From Amycolatopsis nigrescens CSC17Ta-90 (GTDB taxonomy: Bacteria; Actinomycetota; Actinomycetes; Mycobacteriales; Pseudonocardiaceae): DNA of 64,000 nt. The position numbers and the translations under genes are program-made. This document shows, in pieces, positions 1-9,118 of this stretch. A model generated the notes under the pieces. That model made no database searches, was not told where the DNA came from, and saw nothing but the letters and a program-made list of their open reading frames with translations. Every line of letters begins with the position of its first letter. Position 1 is the first letter of the stretch. The stretch covers positions 4,216,157-4,280,156 of the forward strand of contig NZ_ARVW01000001.1 in assembly GCF_000384315.1 (NCBI RefSeq), in the 5' to 3' direction.

Positions 1-461
1 GAGAGCAACAGGGTGTCGCGGTCTTCGGTGGACAGGCCGGTCAGCGCGCCGGCCAGCTGGGCGGCCATGGTCTGCGCGTCCACCCGCTCGGCGACCCTGG
101 TCTCCGGGCCCGCGGTGGCCGGGTGCTCGGCGGCCATTCTGGCGGTGGCCTTCAGCGCCCGCAGCTCGGTGCGGGTGTGGTGGCGGACCAGGTTGGTCGC
201 GATGCCGTACAGCCAGCCGCGCACGGTGCCGGCCTCCGGTTTGTACGAGTCGCGTCGTCGGAGGGCGACCAGGAAGGTCTCGGAGAGGAGGTCGTTCGCG
301 GTTTCGCTGCCGACCCGCCTGGCCAGGTAGCGGTGCAGCGGCGGTGCGTGCGTGTCGAAGAGGTGGCTGAACACCGGTGCTGGATCGGCACCGCCGAGAT
401 CCGGCCGATCCGCTCCGGAGGCCGGTTCGCCCGGCTCGTGATCTTTGGTCATTGCCTGCAT
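1..461 (-). CDS. ECF-type RNA polymerase sigma factor, 3' part outside window
   Basis: Reading the minus strand from 461 gives a sigma-70 family protein whose C-terminus lies beyond base 1. Visible parts are a sigma2-like segment (FDTHAPPLHRYLARRVG, then an ETFLVALRRR stretch and VRGWLYGIATNLVRHH) and the start of a sigma4-like segment (LTGLSTEDRDTLLL). This order fits the ECF family, which directs transcription of small stress regulons. Two in-frame ATGs compete, at 461 and 452; neither has a strong ribosome site, so the start is uncertain. It is divergent from the secreted C39-like gene. No anti-sigma gene is visible in the window. Confidence 0.8.
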   Translation of the reverse strand, partial: MQAMTKDHEPGEPASGADRPDLGGADPAPVFSHLFDTHAPPLHRYLARRVGSETANDLLSETFLVALRRRDSYKPEAGTVRGWLYGIATNLVRHHTRTELRALKATARMAAEHPATAGPETRVAERVDAQTMAAQLAGALTGLSTEDRDTLLL

Positions 462-594
462 ATCTGTTCTTGCCCGCTGGGGCGCGGAGCGTTCGGGCGG
501 TTTCAGGTCAGGTCGAAAGGGGCTTGTGCACCTGGGGATGTTCAGTTATCACGGTCTCACCACGAAGTCGGTTATTGACCAACGGAGGATGAGC

Positions 595-1194
595 ATGCGC
601 AGCAGATTGTCCGTTCTGGTGGCCGCGGTCGCCATCGCTGGAGCCCTCGTCACCCCACTGAGTGCCGGGGCCGAGGTCAAGGCCGCCAAGTCGCTGGACG
701 TCAGCTACCAGGTGCAGGAGACCGGCTACTGGTGCGGCCCGGCGGCCACCAGGATCGCCCAGTCCGCGCGCACCTCCGACCTGCCGAGCCAGGCCGCGCT
801 GGCCGAGCAGTTGGGTACGACGGAGAACGGCACCGACCACATCAGCCAGGTGGTGGACGTGCTCAACGCCAATCTCGGCGGCGGCGAGTACCAGGTCACC
901 GAGATGCCGGACGACCCGCCGAGCCAGGCGCAGAAGGACAAGCTCTGGCAGGACATCGTCAGCGACATCGACGGCGGGTACGCGGTGGTCACCAACATCG
1001 TCGCGCCGCCGGGCAACCATCCGCCCGGCTACCCCGACGAGACGATCTACCACTACTTCACCGTGATCGGCTACGACAGCTCGAACATGACCGTGCACAT
1101 CGCCGACCCGGCCAACTTCGGCGGGAACCAGCTCTACTGGCTCTCCTTCGACCAGCTCGCCACCCTCGTCCCGCCAAAGGGCTACGCCGCCTGA
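595..1194 (+). CDS. secreted C39-family-like cysteine peptidase
   Basis: The protein starts with a Sec signal peptide (basic MRSR, hydrophobic core, cleavage near LSAGA). The mature part has the papain-like C39 arrangement: Gln and Cys in the segment VQETGYWCGPAA, a His in TIYHYFTVIGYD and an Asp in HIADPAN. Such proteins are extracellular peptidases or peptidase-like proteins; the substrate cannot be told. Start choice: GGAGG at 584-588 abuts an ATG at 589, whereas the ATG at 595 lies 6 bases after it, so 595 is preferred (589 would add two residues). No ABC transporter is fused or adjacent, so a bacteriocin-exporter role is unlikely. Confidence 0.8.
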   Translation: MRSRLSVLVAAVAIAGALVTPLSAGAEVKAAKSLDVSYQVQETGYWCGPAATRIAQSARTSDLPSQAALAEQLGTTENGTDHISQVVDVLNANLGGGEYQVTEMPDDPPSQAQKDKLWQDIVSDIDGGYAVVTNIVAPPGNHPPGYPDETIYHYFTVIGYDSSNMTVHIADPANFGGNQLYWLSFDQLATLVPPKGYAA

Positions 1195-1272
1195 CCCGGC
1201 GCGTCGAGAATCTCACCCCCGGATTTTCACCTTACGATCGGTGATCAGGTGATTCCCGGGGGTGAGACGCGC

Positions 1273-2100
1273 GTGGGCCAGCGGCCGAATCCGAACTTCC
1301 GCGCCAGGCAGCTCGGTCGCGCGCTGCGCAGGCTGCGGGAGCAGATCGGCATGAGCCAGCGCGAAGCGGCCACGCGGCTGCGGTACTCGGTGCCCAAGAT
1401 CAGCCGGATCGAGCAGGGCCAGGTGCCCGAGTACCACGGACTGCGCGCGATGCTCGACCTGTACGGGGTGATCGTCTCGGACTGGGACGAGTACCTGCTC
1501 ATGCACGAGCGCGCACAGGACAAGGGCTGGTGGCACGCGTACGGCATGGATGGCCGAGGATTCATCAGTGTCGAAGCGGATGCCTGCTTGGTGCGCACCT
1601 TCGACTTCGGTTACGTGCCAGGATTGCTGCAGACCGTCGACTACATGCGCCAGGTCTTCACAGCGGAACGCCGTCCACTGGAGGGCCAGCTGCTGGACGA
1701 CGCCGTGACGGTCAGGTTGCGGCGGCAACGCCGTCTGGTGGACGAGCCTCAGCTCCGGTTGCACGCCATCATCGACGAGAACGCGCTCCGGCGGCAGGTT
1801 TGCCCGGGTGCCGCGCACGAAGCCCAGTTGCGCAAGATCGTTGACCAGACGGAGCTGGAGAACGTCACCGTGCAGGTCGTGTCGGAGTCCATCGGCACCT
1901 ACCCCGGGCAGTACGGAAATCTGTCGCTGGCGAGCTTTCCGGATCCGGTCGAGCCGGAGGTGGCGTACGTGGAGCACATTCTTGGTTCGATGCTGGAGGA
2001 GCGGGAGTCTCGGGTTTCCGCTGCTAGGCTGGCCTTCGAGGATCTGGCCGATCGCGCGCTGGATCAGGAGGATTCGATCGCGTTGATCGAACGGCTTTGA
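1273..2100 (+). CDS. XRE-family HTH regulator with DUF5753 (Scr1-type)
   Basis: The N-terminus carries an XRE helix-turn-helix (LGRALRRLREQIGMSQREAA ... YSVPKISRIEQGQ). The remaining ~190 residues match DUF5753, with the typical segment FDFGYVPGLLQTVDYMRQVF and LRLHAIIDENALRRQV. This pairing is abundant in actinomycetes and is usually followed by a DUF397 gene, as here, 14 bases downstream. The pair is sometimes described as toxin-antitoxin-like, but in Streptomyces related pairs act in developmental regulation; target genes are unknown. Start: GTG at 1273 follows GGGGGTGAG with about 6 bases of spacing. An upstream in-frame GTG at 1249 has no such site. Confidence 0.88.
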   Translation: MGQRPNPNFRARQLGRALRRLREQIGMSQREAATRLRYSVPKISRIEQGQVPEYHGLRAMLDLYGVIVSDWDEYLLMHERAQDKGWWHAYGMDGRGFISVEADACLVRTFDFGYVPGLLQTVDYMRQVFTAERRPLEGQLLDDAVTVRLRRQRRLVDEPQLRLHAIIDENALRRQVCPGAAHEAQLRKIVDQTELENVTVQVVSESIGTYPGQYGNLSLASFPDPVEPEVAYVEHILGSMLEERESRVSAARLAFEDLADRALDQEDSIALIERL

Positions 2101-2114
2101 GCTGGAGGCTGCTC

Positions 2115-2294
2115 ATGTCCACTATGGACACTTGGATCAAGAGCAGCTACAGCGGTGGGGACCCGGAAGGCAACTGTGTCGAGGTGGCCTTCTCGGGCGA
2201 GGCGGTGGCGGTGCGGGACTCCAAGAATCCCGCCGAAGGCACACTGGTCCTCCCGCCCGGGTCCTGGCGGGGTTTCCTCGGTTGCATCCGGTAG
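2115..2294 (+). CDS. DUF397 domain protein
   Basis: A 59-residue protein that is almost entirely a DUF397 domain: WIKSSYSGGDPEGNCVEVAF, then VAVRDSKNP and a closing W-G-F segment. It is the usual partner of the preceding XRE/DUF5753 regulator and is very probably cotranscribed with it. GGAGG at 2104-2108 sits 6 bases before ATG 2115. Family members are thought to bind or modulate the regulator, but no biochemical activity can be read from the sequence. Its 3' end overlaps the proposed TTG start of the patatin gene. Confidence 0.9.
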   Translation: MSTMDTWIKSSYSGGDPEGNCVEVAFSGEAVAVRDSKNPAEGTLVLPPGSWRGFLGCIR

Positions 2295-3193
2295 CGCGGC
2301 TGATCGCGGACCGGCGCGCAGCCGGTAGCCTGCCCGGCCGCCGCGAGGACGGGCACCGCCTGGCGCTGGCCATCGAAGGCGGCAGCAGTCGCGGTACCTA
2401 CTCCAGCGGCATGGTGATGGCACTCGAAGAGCTGGGCCTGCTGCCCGCGTTCGACGCCGTCTACGGCTCGTCGGCGGGCGCGCTGAACGGTGCCTGGCTG
2501 CTTTGCGGCCGGGCCAAGGCCGGGATGCGGTCGTGGTGGGATCCGGATGTGATGCGCCGGGTGATCAACCCGCTGCATCCGCTGCGCGGCCGGCCGGTGG
2601 TGGACACCGGGTACCTGGTGCACAGTATTTACGGTCGTCTCCAGCCGATGGACTTCCCGGCGATCCTGGCCGGCCCGGTCACCTTCCACCCGCTGGCCAC
2701 CGACGCGGACACCGGCGAGTCCACCGACCTCGCGCCCTTCATCCGCGACGAACGCACCCTGCAAAAAGCGCTGCGCGCGACCACCTGCATCCCGATCCTG
2801 GCCGGCGAGCCGATCCACCTCGGCGGCCGGCGCTTCCTGGACGCCGGTCTGGCCGAACCGCTGCCCTTCCACACCGCGCTCGCCCAAGGCGCGACGCACG
2901 TGCTCGTCCTGCGCACCCGCCGCGCCGACGAACGCCCCCTACCGACCCCGCGCGCCCAGGAACTGGCCGTCCCGCGCTACCTGCGCCGCCACGCCCCCGG
3001 CGTCCTCGACCCCTGGCGCACCCTCTACGCACGTGACCTCGCGGACGAAAAGTTCCTCGACGGCGATCCCGGCAACCTGCTGTCCATCCGCCCCGCCCCG
3101 GCCGCCCCTGACGTCGGCTCCCTGGAACGAGATCCCGCCCTCCTCCGCCACGCCGTCAACCTCGGCCGCGCCGCGGTACTTACCACCTTCTGA
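2282..3193 (+). CDS. patatin-like phospholipase family protein
   Basis: The protein has the patatin Ser-Asp dyad layout: an oxyanion-hole loop in LAIEGGSSRGTYSSG, the nucleophile elbow GSSAG in AVYGSSAGALNGAW, and the aspartate in FLDAGLAEP (DAG rather than the common DGG or DGA). It would act as an acyl hydrolase on lipids; the compartment is probably cytoplasmic because no signal peptide is seen. No ATG or GTG lies between the DUF397 stop and the essential glycine-rich loop, so translation probably starts at TTG 2282, overlapping DUF397 by 13 bases. That coupling suggests the three genes form one operon. The start is the least certain part. Confidence 0.82.
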   Translation: MHPVARLIADRRAAGSLPGRREDGHRLALAIEGGSSRGTYSSGMVMALEELGLLPAFDAVYGSSAGALNGAWLLCGRAKAGMRSWWDPDVMRRVINPLHPLRGRPVVDTGYLVHSIYGRLQPMDFPAILAGPVTFHPLATDADTGESTDLAPFIRDERTLQKALRATTCIPILAGEPIHLGGRRFLDAGLAEPLPFHTALAQGATHVLVLRTRRADERPLPTPRAQELAVPRYLRRHAPGVLDPWRTLYARDLADEKFLDGDPGNLLSIRPAPAAPDVGSLERDPALLRHAVNLGRAAVLTTF

Positions 3194-3235
3194 TGGCTTG
3201 TGATTAGTGCAAAAGGGCACTACCGCCGAGAGCAA

Positions 3236-3275
3236 ATGTCAGGTATTTAGTGGCACAGTGTCAATTCTCTGACAT
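3236..3275. promoter_or_regulatory. inverted repeat upstream of the ALF island
   Basis: ATGTCAG at 3236-3242 and CTGACAT at 3269-3275 form perfect 7-base arms separated by 26 bases, in the 225-bp gap before the first ALF gene. It could be an operator or a weak stem. Nothing else recognisable lies in this gap except a small AGTGC/GCACT hairpin at 3206-3221 just after the patatin gene. Confidence 0.3.
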
Positions 3276-3418
3276 ATTCAGCGTGTCCAAACCGTGATGA
3301 AGTGACCTGTAACGGAGGCGGTCTGTCGGAATATATTCCGGGTAGCCGGAAAGGGCCGGCTGTCGGGGTGGTACGCCAATCCAGGGGCTGGTCCGTTTCC
3401 GTTATAGGGGGAAATTTC

Positions 3419-4492
3419 GTGCGCAAACGCGCGTTCTTGAGTGCTGTCTGCGTCGCGGCGGTGGTATCCGGTGTGGGAGGGCTTGCTTCTCCCGCGGCGG
3501 CTTTCTCGCTGACGACCACCGTGTCCGCAGTCGCGCAGGTGCCGGACCGCGTCGCGGCGGACCGGGCGCTGGTGCGGGTCTACGCGGGAAAACATCCCTA
3601 CTCACTGGTGCGAGCGGCCGCCTGGTCGGCCCTGATCAGCAGCGCGCCGGACGAGGCCGTGGCGGAGTTCCTGAAGAGCGGTTACGCCTACGCGGTGCAG
3701 CGGTCGGAGCAGAACCGGGCACGGAACCTCGACTTCGCCCGCCGCGTGCTGGCCACCCATACCAAGGAGTACTCACCGGAGGTGCACGCCGCTGCCGAAC
3801 GCGCGGTGAACGGCACCGACGCGGACCGGGAAGCCTTTGCACGCACCGGCTATGAAGCCGCAAAGCAACTCGACAAGCAGGAGAGGGACGCCTCGGGTGA
3901 ACAGGCGGCCGCGATCAAACAGGCCGATCGCGAATATGTCCTGGCGCTGGCCACCGCCGACCCCGGGCCGCAGGTGCGGGCGAGTGCCGCGTGGGCGACC
4001 AGGCCCGGGTACACCGACGCCGACATCGTCGAGTTCTTCGCCTACGGCTGGGCCAGCAGCGCCAAGCTGGATCTGGAAATGCACCGGCTCCACGCGGCCG
4101 ACGCCAATGTGACCTGGCGGGTGACCGTCAACCGGCTGATCGTCGAGGCGCAGGCTGCCGAGCAGGCGGCGAAGGACGCGGCGGAAGAGGTTGCCGAGCA
4201 GGCAAGGGCGGCGGCCGCGCGGGCGTGGCAGGCCGTGGGCGAGCAGACCGCACCGGCGCGCACGGCCTGGAGCGAGGCGCAGCAGGTCGCCGAGCGGCAG
4301 GCCGCGAACTGGCGTGCGGTGCTGGACGCGGCAAACGCGGCCAAGGGACCCAACTGGGATGCCATCGTCGACCCGGCCACGGCCAGTCAGGCGGACTGGC
4401 AGGCAGAGAAAGATTTCGCAGTGGATCAGGCGCGATTCTGGGAAGAGTTGCTGCAGCAGGCTCGTGACGGCGAGCAGCGCATGAACAAATAG
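3419..4492 (+). CDS. secreted ALF-repeat protein
   Basis: A 357-residue protein with a Sec signal peptide (MRKRAFLSAV..., cleavage near SPAAA). About three ALF-type repeats follow (for example VRAAAWSALISSAPDEAVAE then FLKSGYAYA; EVHAAAERAVNGTDADREAF then ARTGYEAA; and a third ending VEFFAYGWASSAK). The C-terminal third is an Ala/Glu/Gln-rich predicted coiled coil (AEQAAKDAAEEVAEQARAAA). ALF repeats are typical of secreted actinobacterial proteins, often in polymorphic-toxin loci. There is no Hint or toxin domain here. Start GTG 3419 follows AGGGGGA by 6-7 bases. It lies 72 bases before the giant toxin-like gene and may be a structural partner or a toxin-less copy of it. Confidence 0.8.
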   Translation: MRKRAFLSAVCVAAVVSGVGGLASPAAAFSLTTTVSAVAQVPDRVAADRALVRVYAGKHPYSLVRAAAWSALISSAPDEAVAEFLKSGYAYAVQRSEQNRARNLDFARRVLATHTKEYSPEVHAAAERAVNGTDADREAFARTGYEAAKQLDKQERDASGEQAAAIKQADREYVLALATADPGPQVRASAAWATRPGYTDADIVEFFAYGWASSAKLDLEMHRLHAADANVTWRVTVNRLIVEAQAAEQAAKDAAEEVAEQARAAAARAWQAVGEQTAPARTAWSEAQQVAERQAANWRAVLDAANAAKGPNWDAIVDPATASQADWQAEKDFAVDQARFWEELLQQARDGEQRMNK

Positions 4493-4564
4493 ACCTGATT
4501 GATCTTCTTCTAGTTTTTCGCGGTGAATCCGTTTCCTTGAGATCTCCCGGGGTGGGGTGGCTTC

Positions 4565-7500
4565 GTGCTGGTTATGAAACGTGCGCGTAGAGCGTTACTG
4601 ACTTTTATGGCGGTGGCCGTGGTGGCCGGCGGGGTACAGCCGGTGCAGGCGATCGCCGCGCCGGTACCGCCGGCGCGAGCCGCGGCCGCTGCGCCGGACG
4701 TGCCGGCGTCCGAGCCGCGGCCGATGCCGGAGTCGCTCTACAAGGAGTGGAACGGCACCGACGGGGTGGACCTCACCGGGGACCCGCGGCTGCGGGAACT
4801 GGTGGCGGATATCGCCGAGTTGGATGCCGAGCCCGAGGTTCGCGATGCGGCCGCGGCGGCGCTGTTCGGTGACGACGAAGCGATCATGACCTTCCTGATG
4901 GTCGGCGAGCCGGAGGCACGGGCGAAGGCCAACGCACGCAAGGCTGAGAAGGCGCGCGCGGACCGGGCGGCGATCGAGCCGCTGCGAGGTACGGGCGGCC
5001 CGTCTTTCAACGCCGCGGTCGAGCGGGTCCTGGCCGGAACCGACAGTGACCGTGACGCCTTCCTGGCCTATGGCGCGGAAATCGCGAGAGCGCAGGACGA
5101 GAAGACGGCGGCGTCCGCGAAGGAGCTCGCGGACCGCTACCGGGCGCGGGTGACCATGCTGGCCGCCGCGGCCGGGCCGGGTTCCGAGGTGCAGAAGGCG
5201 GCGCAGGCCGCGTTGGACGCTGGAGACGCGGCGATCGCCACCTTCCTCAAGACCGGATATCTGGTCGCGGCGAGGGCGGACGCGGATGCCCGTGAGGCGT
5301 ACTTGCGGGAACAGCGAGAACGTCAGGAAGCAGCCGAACAGCTGACCGAGTTGGCGAAGAAGGCTGCTCGGGCGTCGGTGGCGCGAAAGAACCTGTTGAC
5401 CGCGCACGGCAGCGGGATCCGGGCGCTGCAACGGGCGTCGAACGCGCTGGTCTCGGCGGGCACCGAGGCACGGCGGGCGGCGCAGATCCTGGCCGCGAAC
5501 GAGGCGGGCGGGCAGCATCCGCCGGACTCGTTCTTCGTGGTGAAGGGCGAGGTCGCGCGGCAGCTCGAGTATGCGAACCAGGCCGCGAACGACGCGCAGC
5601 AGGCGTCAGCACGAGCGAGCGTCGAGGCGAACATCCTGGTCGAGACCGGCTTGACCTACGGGGCGCAGTGGGCGCAGATGGCCGTGGGCATGGCGGAGGC
5701 CTCACGGGCCGCGGTCGCTGCGACGCAGACCGCGCAGCACGCGATCACCGCGACCGAGGCGACCGACCAGGCCAGGGACGCGCAGGCCAAGGCCGAAGCG
5801 CACGCGGTGCAGGCCACCAAATGGCGTGAACATGCCCAGGAGCACGCGGCCGCCGCGGCGCGGCTCGCCGAGGCTGCGCGGGTGCAGGCGGTCGCTGCCC
5901 AGGATGCAGCGGCCAGGGCGCGGGCGGCGAGGGTCGCAGCCGAGCAGGCGGAGCAGCAGGCGTGGGCGGCGGCGAAGCGCACCCGTGACGCGCGATTGGT
6001 CGCGGAGTCCGAAGCCGCGAAGGCCGCCGAAGCACGGAGAAACGCTGAGCGCGAGCGTGCCGCCGCAGCGGCGCACCGCAAGACGGCGGAAAGCCAGGCG
6101 GCGAGCGCTCGGGCGTCGCGTGGGCAGGCCGAGCAACTCGCCAATGTCGCGGAAGGTGCCCGTCAGCGGGCGGTGGAGCAGGACGGTATCGCGGGCGGTG
6201 CCGAGACGAATGCCCGGAACGAGGAGGGCAACGCACGTACGTCCCGAGACCGGGCGGTGGGCGCGGAGCACGCGCAGCAGGCCGCAGAGGCCAAAGCACA
6301 GGCGTTGGAAGCCGCCGCGGCGGCGGCGCGTGGCGGTGCACATGGCGTCGAGGCACAGAACGCGGCGAATGCGGCTCGGGGTGAGGCCAACACGGCTCGG
6401 GGCGCTGCCGTTGGTGCGCGTAGCGCGGCCAATGCCGCCACCGGTGCCGCGGCGAAGGCACGTTCGGCGGCTACCGAGGCGACGCGTGCGGCCGCGCGGG
6501 CACGGGCTTTCGCGGCGGAGGCAAGGGCACATGCCGACCGGGCGAACGCGGCGGCCAACAAGGCCGAAGCTGCGGCGGCCGAGACGCACATGTTCGCGGA
6601 GCAGGCCAACGCCCGTGCGGCGGAGGCGACTACGGCGGAGATCCAAGCTGCCGAGCACTCGCGTGAGGCGACCCGCCTTGCCGAGGCGGCGTCGGCGGAG
6701 GCCGTCGCGTCGATGCGCGCGGCCGATCGCACGAAGGCCGAAGCCGACGCGGCGTCGAACGAAGCCGTCTCGGCCGCGACCCAGGCCGGGATCGCCGTGC
6801 AGGCGTCGCTGGCCGCCAGGGCGTCGTCGCAGGCCGTCACCGATCCGGCGAACACCGCGATCACCGTGGTCGCGCCGTTCACCGGGTCCGACATCGACGC
6901 CGACTTCATCGCTCTGGTCGCCGCACAGGCCAAGGCCGTGGGCGCGGAACAGGCGAAAGCCGCTGCGGATCGGGCCACCGAAGCGGTACGCGCCGCCGAA
7001 CTGGCGAAAGCCGCCGCCGACCGTGCTGCGACCGAGGTCAAACCGGCTTATGACGCCGCCGCTGCTGCCGCCGCCTCGTCGGCAGCAGCAGCACGATCCG
7101 CCGCGGATGCCCAGGCGGCTGCGGCCGCCGCGGCCGAGGACGGTGCACTCGCCCGAGCCGCCGGTGCACGGGCGAACCAGGCTGACGCCCAGGCGCAGGC
7201 CGATGCCCGTGCCGCCCGTCAGGCCGCGAACGCCGCGAACAACGACGCGGCCATCGCCGGCCGCGCCGCCGCCGCGGCCGAAAAGGACGCCGCCGCCGCA
7301 CGCTCGGCCGCCAGCCGGGCCGAAACCGACGCGGCCGCAGCCCGAGGCGCCGCTACTCGCGCAGAGGCAGCCGCCACGGCCGCCGAAGCCGCCGCCGCGA
7401 GCGCGCAGCAGCATGCGAACAATGCGGCCGAAGCGGCGAAGAACGCGTTGGGTTTCGCGATCGAAGCCCAGCAGGCCGCCGACCGAGCCGAGCAGGCCGC

Positions 7501-8647
7501 CCGAGAGGCAGCAGAGCGCAAGCGCCGGGAGGAAGCAGAAAGAGTTGGTGGTGATGCCAGGCCGGCTCTGTCCCCCGACGAGGAGTACATGCTCCAACTG
7601 GAAGGAGGGCCTGAGCTTCTTCAGCAGTACAAAGAAGGCCTGGCAGCAGCTAGCAAATCGATTCTCGATTTCCTGAGAGAGAATGGTGCAGAAATTCTAC
7701 TCGAAGTGCTCGGTATCAATGATGCCAAGCGTTGCTTCGGTGAAGGTGATGTTGCTGCTTGTCTGTGGACCGTAATCAATGTCGCATCGATAATTGCTAT
7801 TATTGCGAAGCTGCCCGCGGTGGGCGCGGCGGTCGGCCGGGTGATCGGCGGTCTTGACAAGTTCCTAGAGACGACCGGCTTGGCTGGGCGCTTCCTCGAC
7901 AAAACACTGGACACTCTCGAGGCGACGAAGCGAATTCCCTGCAACTGCTTCCCTGCAGGAACGCCGGTTGCTGTGGAATTTGGGGAAAAGGCGATCGAAG
8001 ACATTTCCGTCGGGGACAAGGTTTGGGCTCGCGAGCTCGGGGGTGACCAGTCTCGATTGCGGACGGTTGTCGGACTCTTCAATAAGCGGGCCGAACAATT
8101 GCTGGCAATTTCTGCCGGTGGCGTGGATTTGCGGGTAACCCCCCAGCATCCATTTTGGGTGGTAAACCGAGGTTGGATATATGCAGGAAACCTCAAGGTT
8201 GGAGATAAGCTCCAGTCGCTGGATGGGACCAGGCCGACTGTAACCGGGATCGTCTCGCAGGCGCTTGCTACTACGGTATATAACTTTGAAGTAGAGGGCG
8301 ATCATAACTACTACATCACCAAGGCTCAGTTACTTGTACATAACTGTCCTGTATTGTCCATCATCAGTCAGGACTCTATGCTGGTGAAGGCTGCGGAAGA
8401 GGCGGGCAGAAACCCCGTGTTACAGAGGGAGATGGATTCTTTGGTTCAGAAGTTCATCACTGGTAACAGTAACCCTGGAATCGGGACGAAGGCACTAGCG
8501 GGTACTGGCTTGTCCTACCTGCGTGGTCGCGAAGGTGGGCGAGTGTTCTTCCGCAAAGTCGGTGACTCCATGCAGATTGTAGCCAAAGCGGATAAGTCGA
8601 ATGAGTCAAAAGTCATCGATCGCTTAATAGAATTGTTTGGAAAGTGA
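4565..8647 (+). CDS. giant secreted polymorphic toxin: ALF repeats, Ala-rich stalk, Hint domain, C-terminal toxin candidate
   Basis: 1360 residues. A Sec signal peptide (about 1-33) is followed by ALF repeats (about 75-235), then roughly 750 residues of Ala-rich, charged heptad-like sequence (to about 990), which should form a long helical stalk. About 990-1125 is a linker with a hydrophobic stretch near 1060-1095. Residues 1126-1261 are a Hint (intein-like) domain: CNCFPAGTPV, RVTPQHPFWVV and a closing YYITKAQLLVHNC. Hint domains release the downstream tip by autocleavage. The last ~99 residues contain NPGIGTKALAGTGLSYLRG, GRVFFRKVGDSMQIVAKADK and KVIDRL, resembling the RelE/BECR class of ribonuclease toxins; this last call is inference. 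From about base 7540 the DNA becomes clearly AT-richer with different codon use, as expected of exchangeable toxin cassettes. GTG 4565 follows GGGGTGG. Confidence 0.85.
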   Translation: MLVMKRARRALLTFMAVAVVAGGVQPVQAIAAPVPPARAAAAAPDVPASEPRPMPESLYKEWNGTDGVDLTGDPRLRELVADIAELDAEPEVRDAAAAALFGDDEAIMTFLMVGEPEARAKANARKAEKARADRAAIEPLRGTGGPSFNAAVERVLAGTDSDRDAFLAYGAEIARAQDEKTAASAKELADRYRARVTMLAAAAGPGSEVQKAAQAALDAGDAAIATFLKTGYLVAARADADAREAYLREQRERQEAAEQLTELAKKAARASVARKNLLTAHGSGIRALQRASNALVSAGTEARRAAQILAANEAGGQHPPDSFFVVKGEVARQLEYANQAANDAQQASARASVEANILVETGLTYGAQWAQMAVGMAEASRAAVAATQTAQHAITATEATDQARDAQAKAEAHAVQATKWREHAQEHAAAAARLAEAARVQAVAAQDAAARARAARVAAEQAEQQAWAAAKRTRDARLVAESEAAKAAEARRNAERERAAAAAHRKTAESQAASARASRGQAEQLANVAEGARQRAVEQDGIAGGAETNARNEEGNARTSRDRAVGAEHAQQAAEAKAQALEAAAAAARGGAHGVEAQNAANAARGEANTARGAAVGARSAANAATGAAAKARSAATEATRAAARARAFAAEARAHADRANAAANKAEAAAAETHMFAEQANARAAEATTAEIQAAEHSREATRLAEAASAEAVASMRAADRTKAEADAASNEAVSAATQAGIAVQASLAARASSQAVTDPANTAITVVAPFTGSDIDADFIALVAAQAKAVGAEQAKAAADRATEAVRAAELAKAAADRAATEVKPAYDAAAAAAASSAAAARSAADAQAAAAAAAEDGALARAAGARANQADAQAQADARAARQAANAANNDAAIAGRAAAAAEKDAAAARSAASRAETDAAAARGAATRAEAAATAAEAAAASAQQHANNAAEAAKNALGFAIEAQQAADRAEQAAREAAERKRREEAERVGGDARPALSPDEEYMLQLEGGPELLQQYKEGLAAASKSILDFLRENGAEILLEVLGINDAKRCFGEGDVAACLWTVINVASIIAIIAKLPAVGAAVGRVIGGLDKFLETTGLAGRFLDKTLDTLEATKRIPCNCFPAGTPVAVEFGEKAIEDISVGDKVWARELGGDQSRLRTVVGLFNKRAEQLLAISAGGVDLRVTPQHPFWVVNRGWIYAGNLKVGDKLQSLDGTRPTVTGIVSQALATTVYNFEVEGDHNYYITKAQLLVHNCPVLSIISQDSMLVKAAEEAGRNPVLQREMDSLVQKFITGNSNPGIGTKALAGTGLSYLRGREGGRVFFRKVGDSMQIVAKADKSNESKVIDRLIELFGK

Positions 8648-8650
8648 ACA

Positions 8651-8968
8651 ATGTTTGAAATAGAATCTCGCGTGGGACTGCTCAGGGTGGAATTGGGCGA
8701 AAGTCGCCCTGAGGATGTCGAAAATGCAGACGCCTGGGTCACGCTTTCGGACGGCACAACCTGGTCCGCAACGTTCCTGACCTACGCTGAACTCGGTCGA
8801 ATAATGGAACGCTGGGAGAAGTCCGGCGAGTGCTTGTCCGGACGCTATTTTTCGGCTCGCCCGGATATTGTCATTCTGCGGAGCCCTGGCGTGGAAGAGA
8901 TGTGTGCAGTAATTGCCGAGCTGGTGAATAATGGGGAGTATGAAATGGCTCTTCAAAAGGTTGAGTAG
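8651..8968 (+). CDS. probable immunity protein for the upstream toxin
   Basis: A 105-residue acidic cytoplasmic protein without a signal peptide, starting 3 bases after the toxin stop codon; GGAAAG lies about 6 bases before the ATG. Its composition is AT-rich like the toxin tip and unlike the stalk, so the two probably travelled together. Visible features are a beta-rich centre (WVTLSDGTTWSATFLTYAEL) and SGRYFSARPDIVILRSPG. I do not recognise a named immunity family. Position, size, acidity and composition are what identify it; binding to the toxin tip is inferred. Confidence 0.7.
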   Translation: MFEIESRVGLLRVELGESRPEDVENADAWVTLSDGTTWSATFLTYAELGRIMERWEKSGECLSGRYFSARPDIVILRSPGVEEMCAVIAELVNNGEYEMALQKVE

Positions 8969-9118
8969 TTGAAATATTGACAGGGTGAAAATCCTGGCAA
9001 TGTAGCATGACTGTGAAGAGCGTGAACTCTCTTTCGAGGCGATTTTGTCGACTTTACATTGGCGCCGCCTATCTTTGTTTTGAATGTAATTCGATTGCTA
9101 GTTTTTGGGGGATTAGCG

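Noticed and set aside
595..1194. Bacteriocin-processing C39 peptidase
   Set aside because: It has a signal peptide and no transporter or precursor gene nearby, so leader processing is unlikely.
5702..7597. Long open frame of about 630 codons on the minus strand within the Ala-rich stalk
   Set aside because: It mirrors GC-rich codons of the real gene, has Arg/Gly-rich low-complexity product, no ribosome site and no family match.
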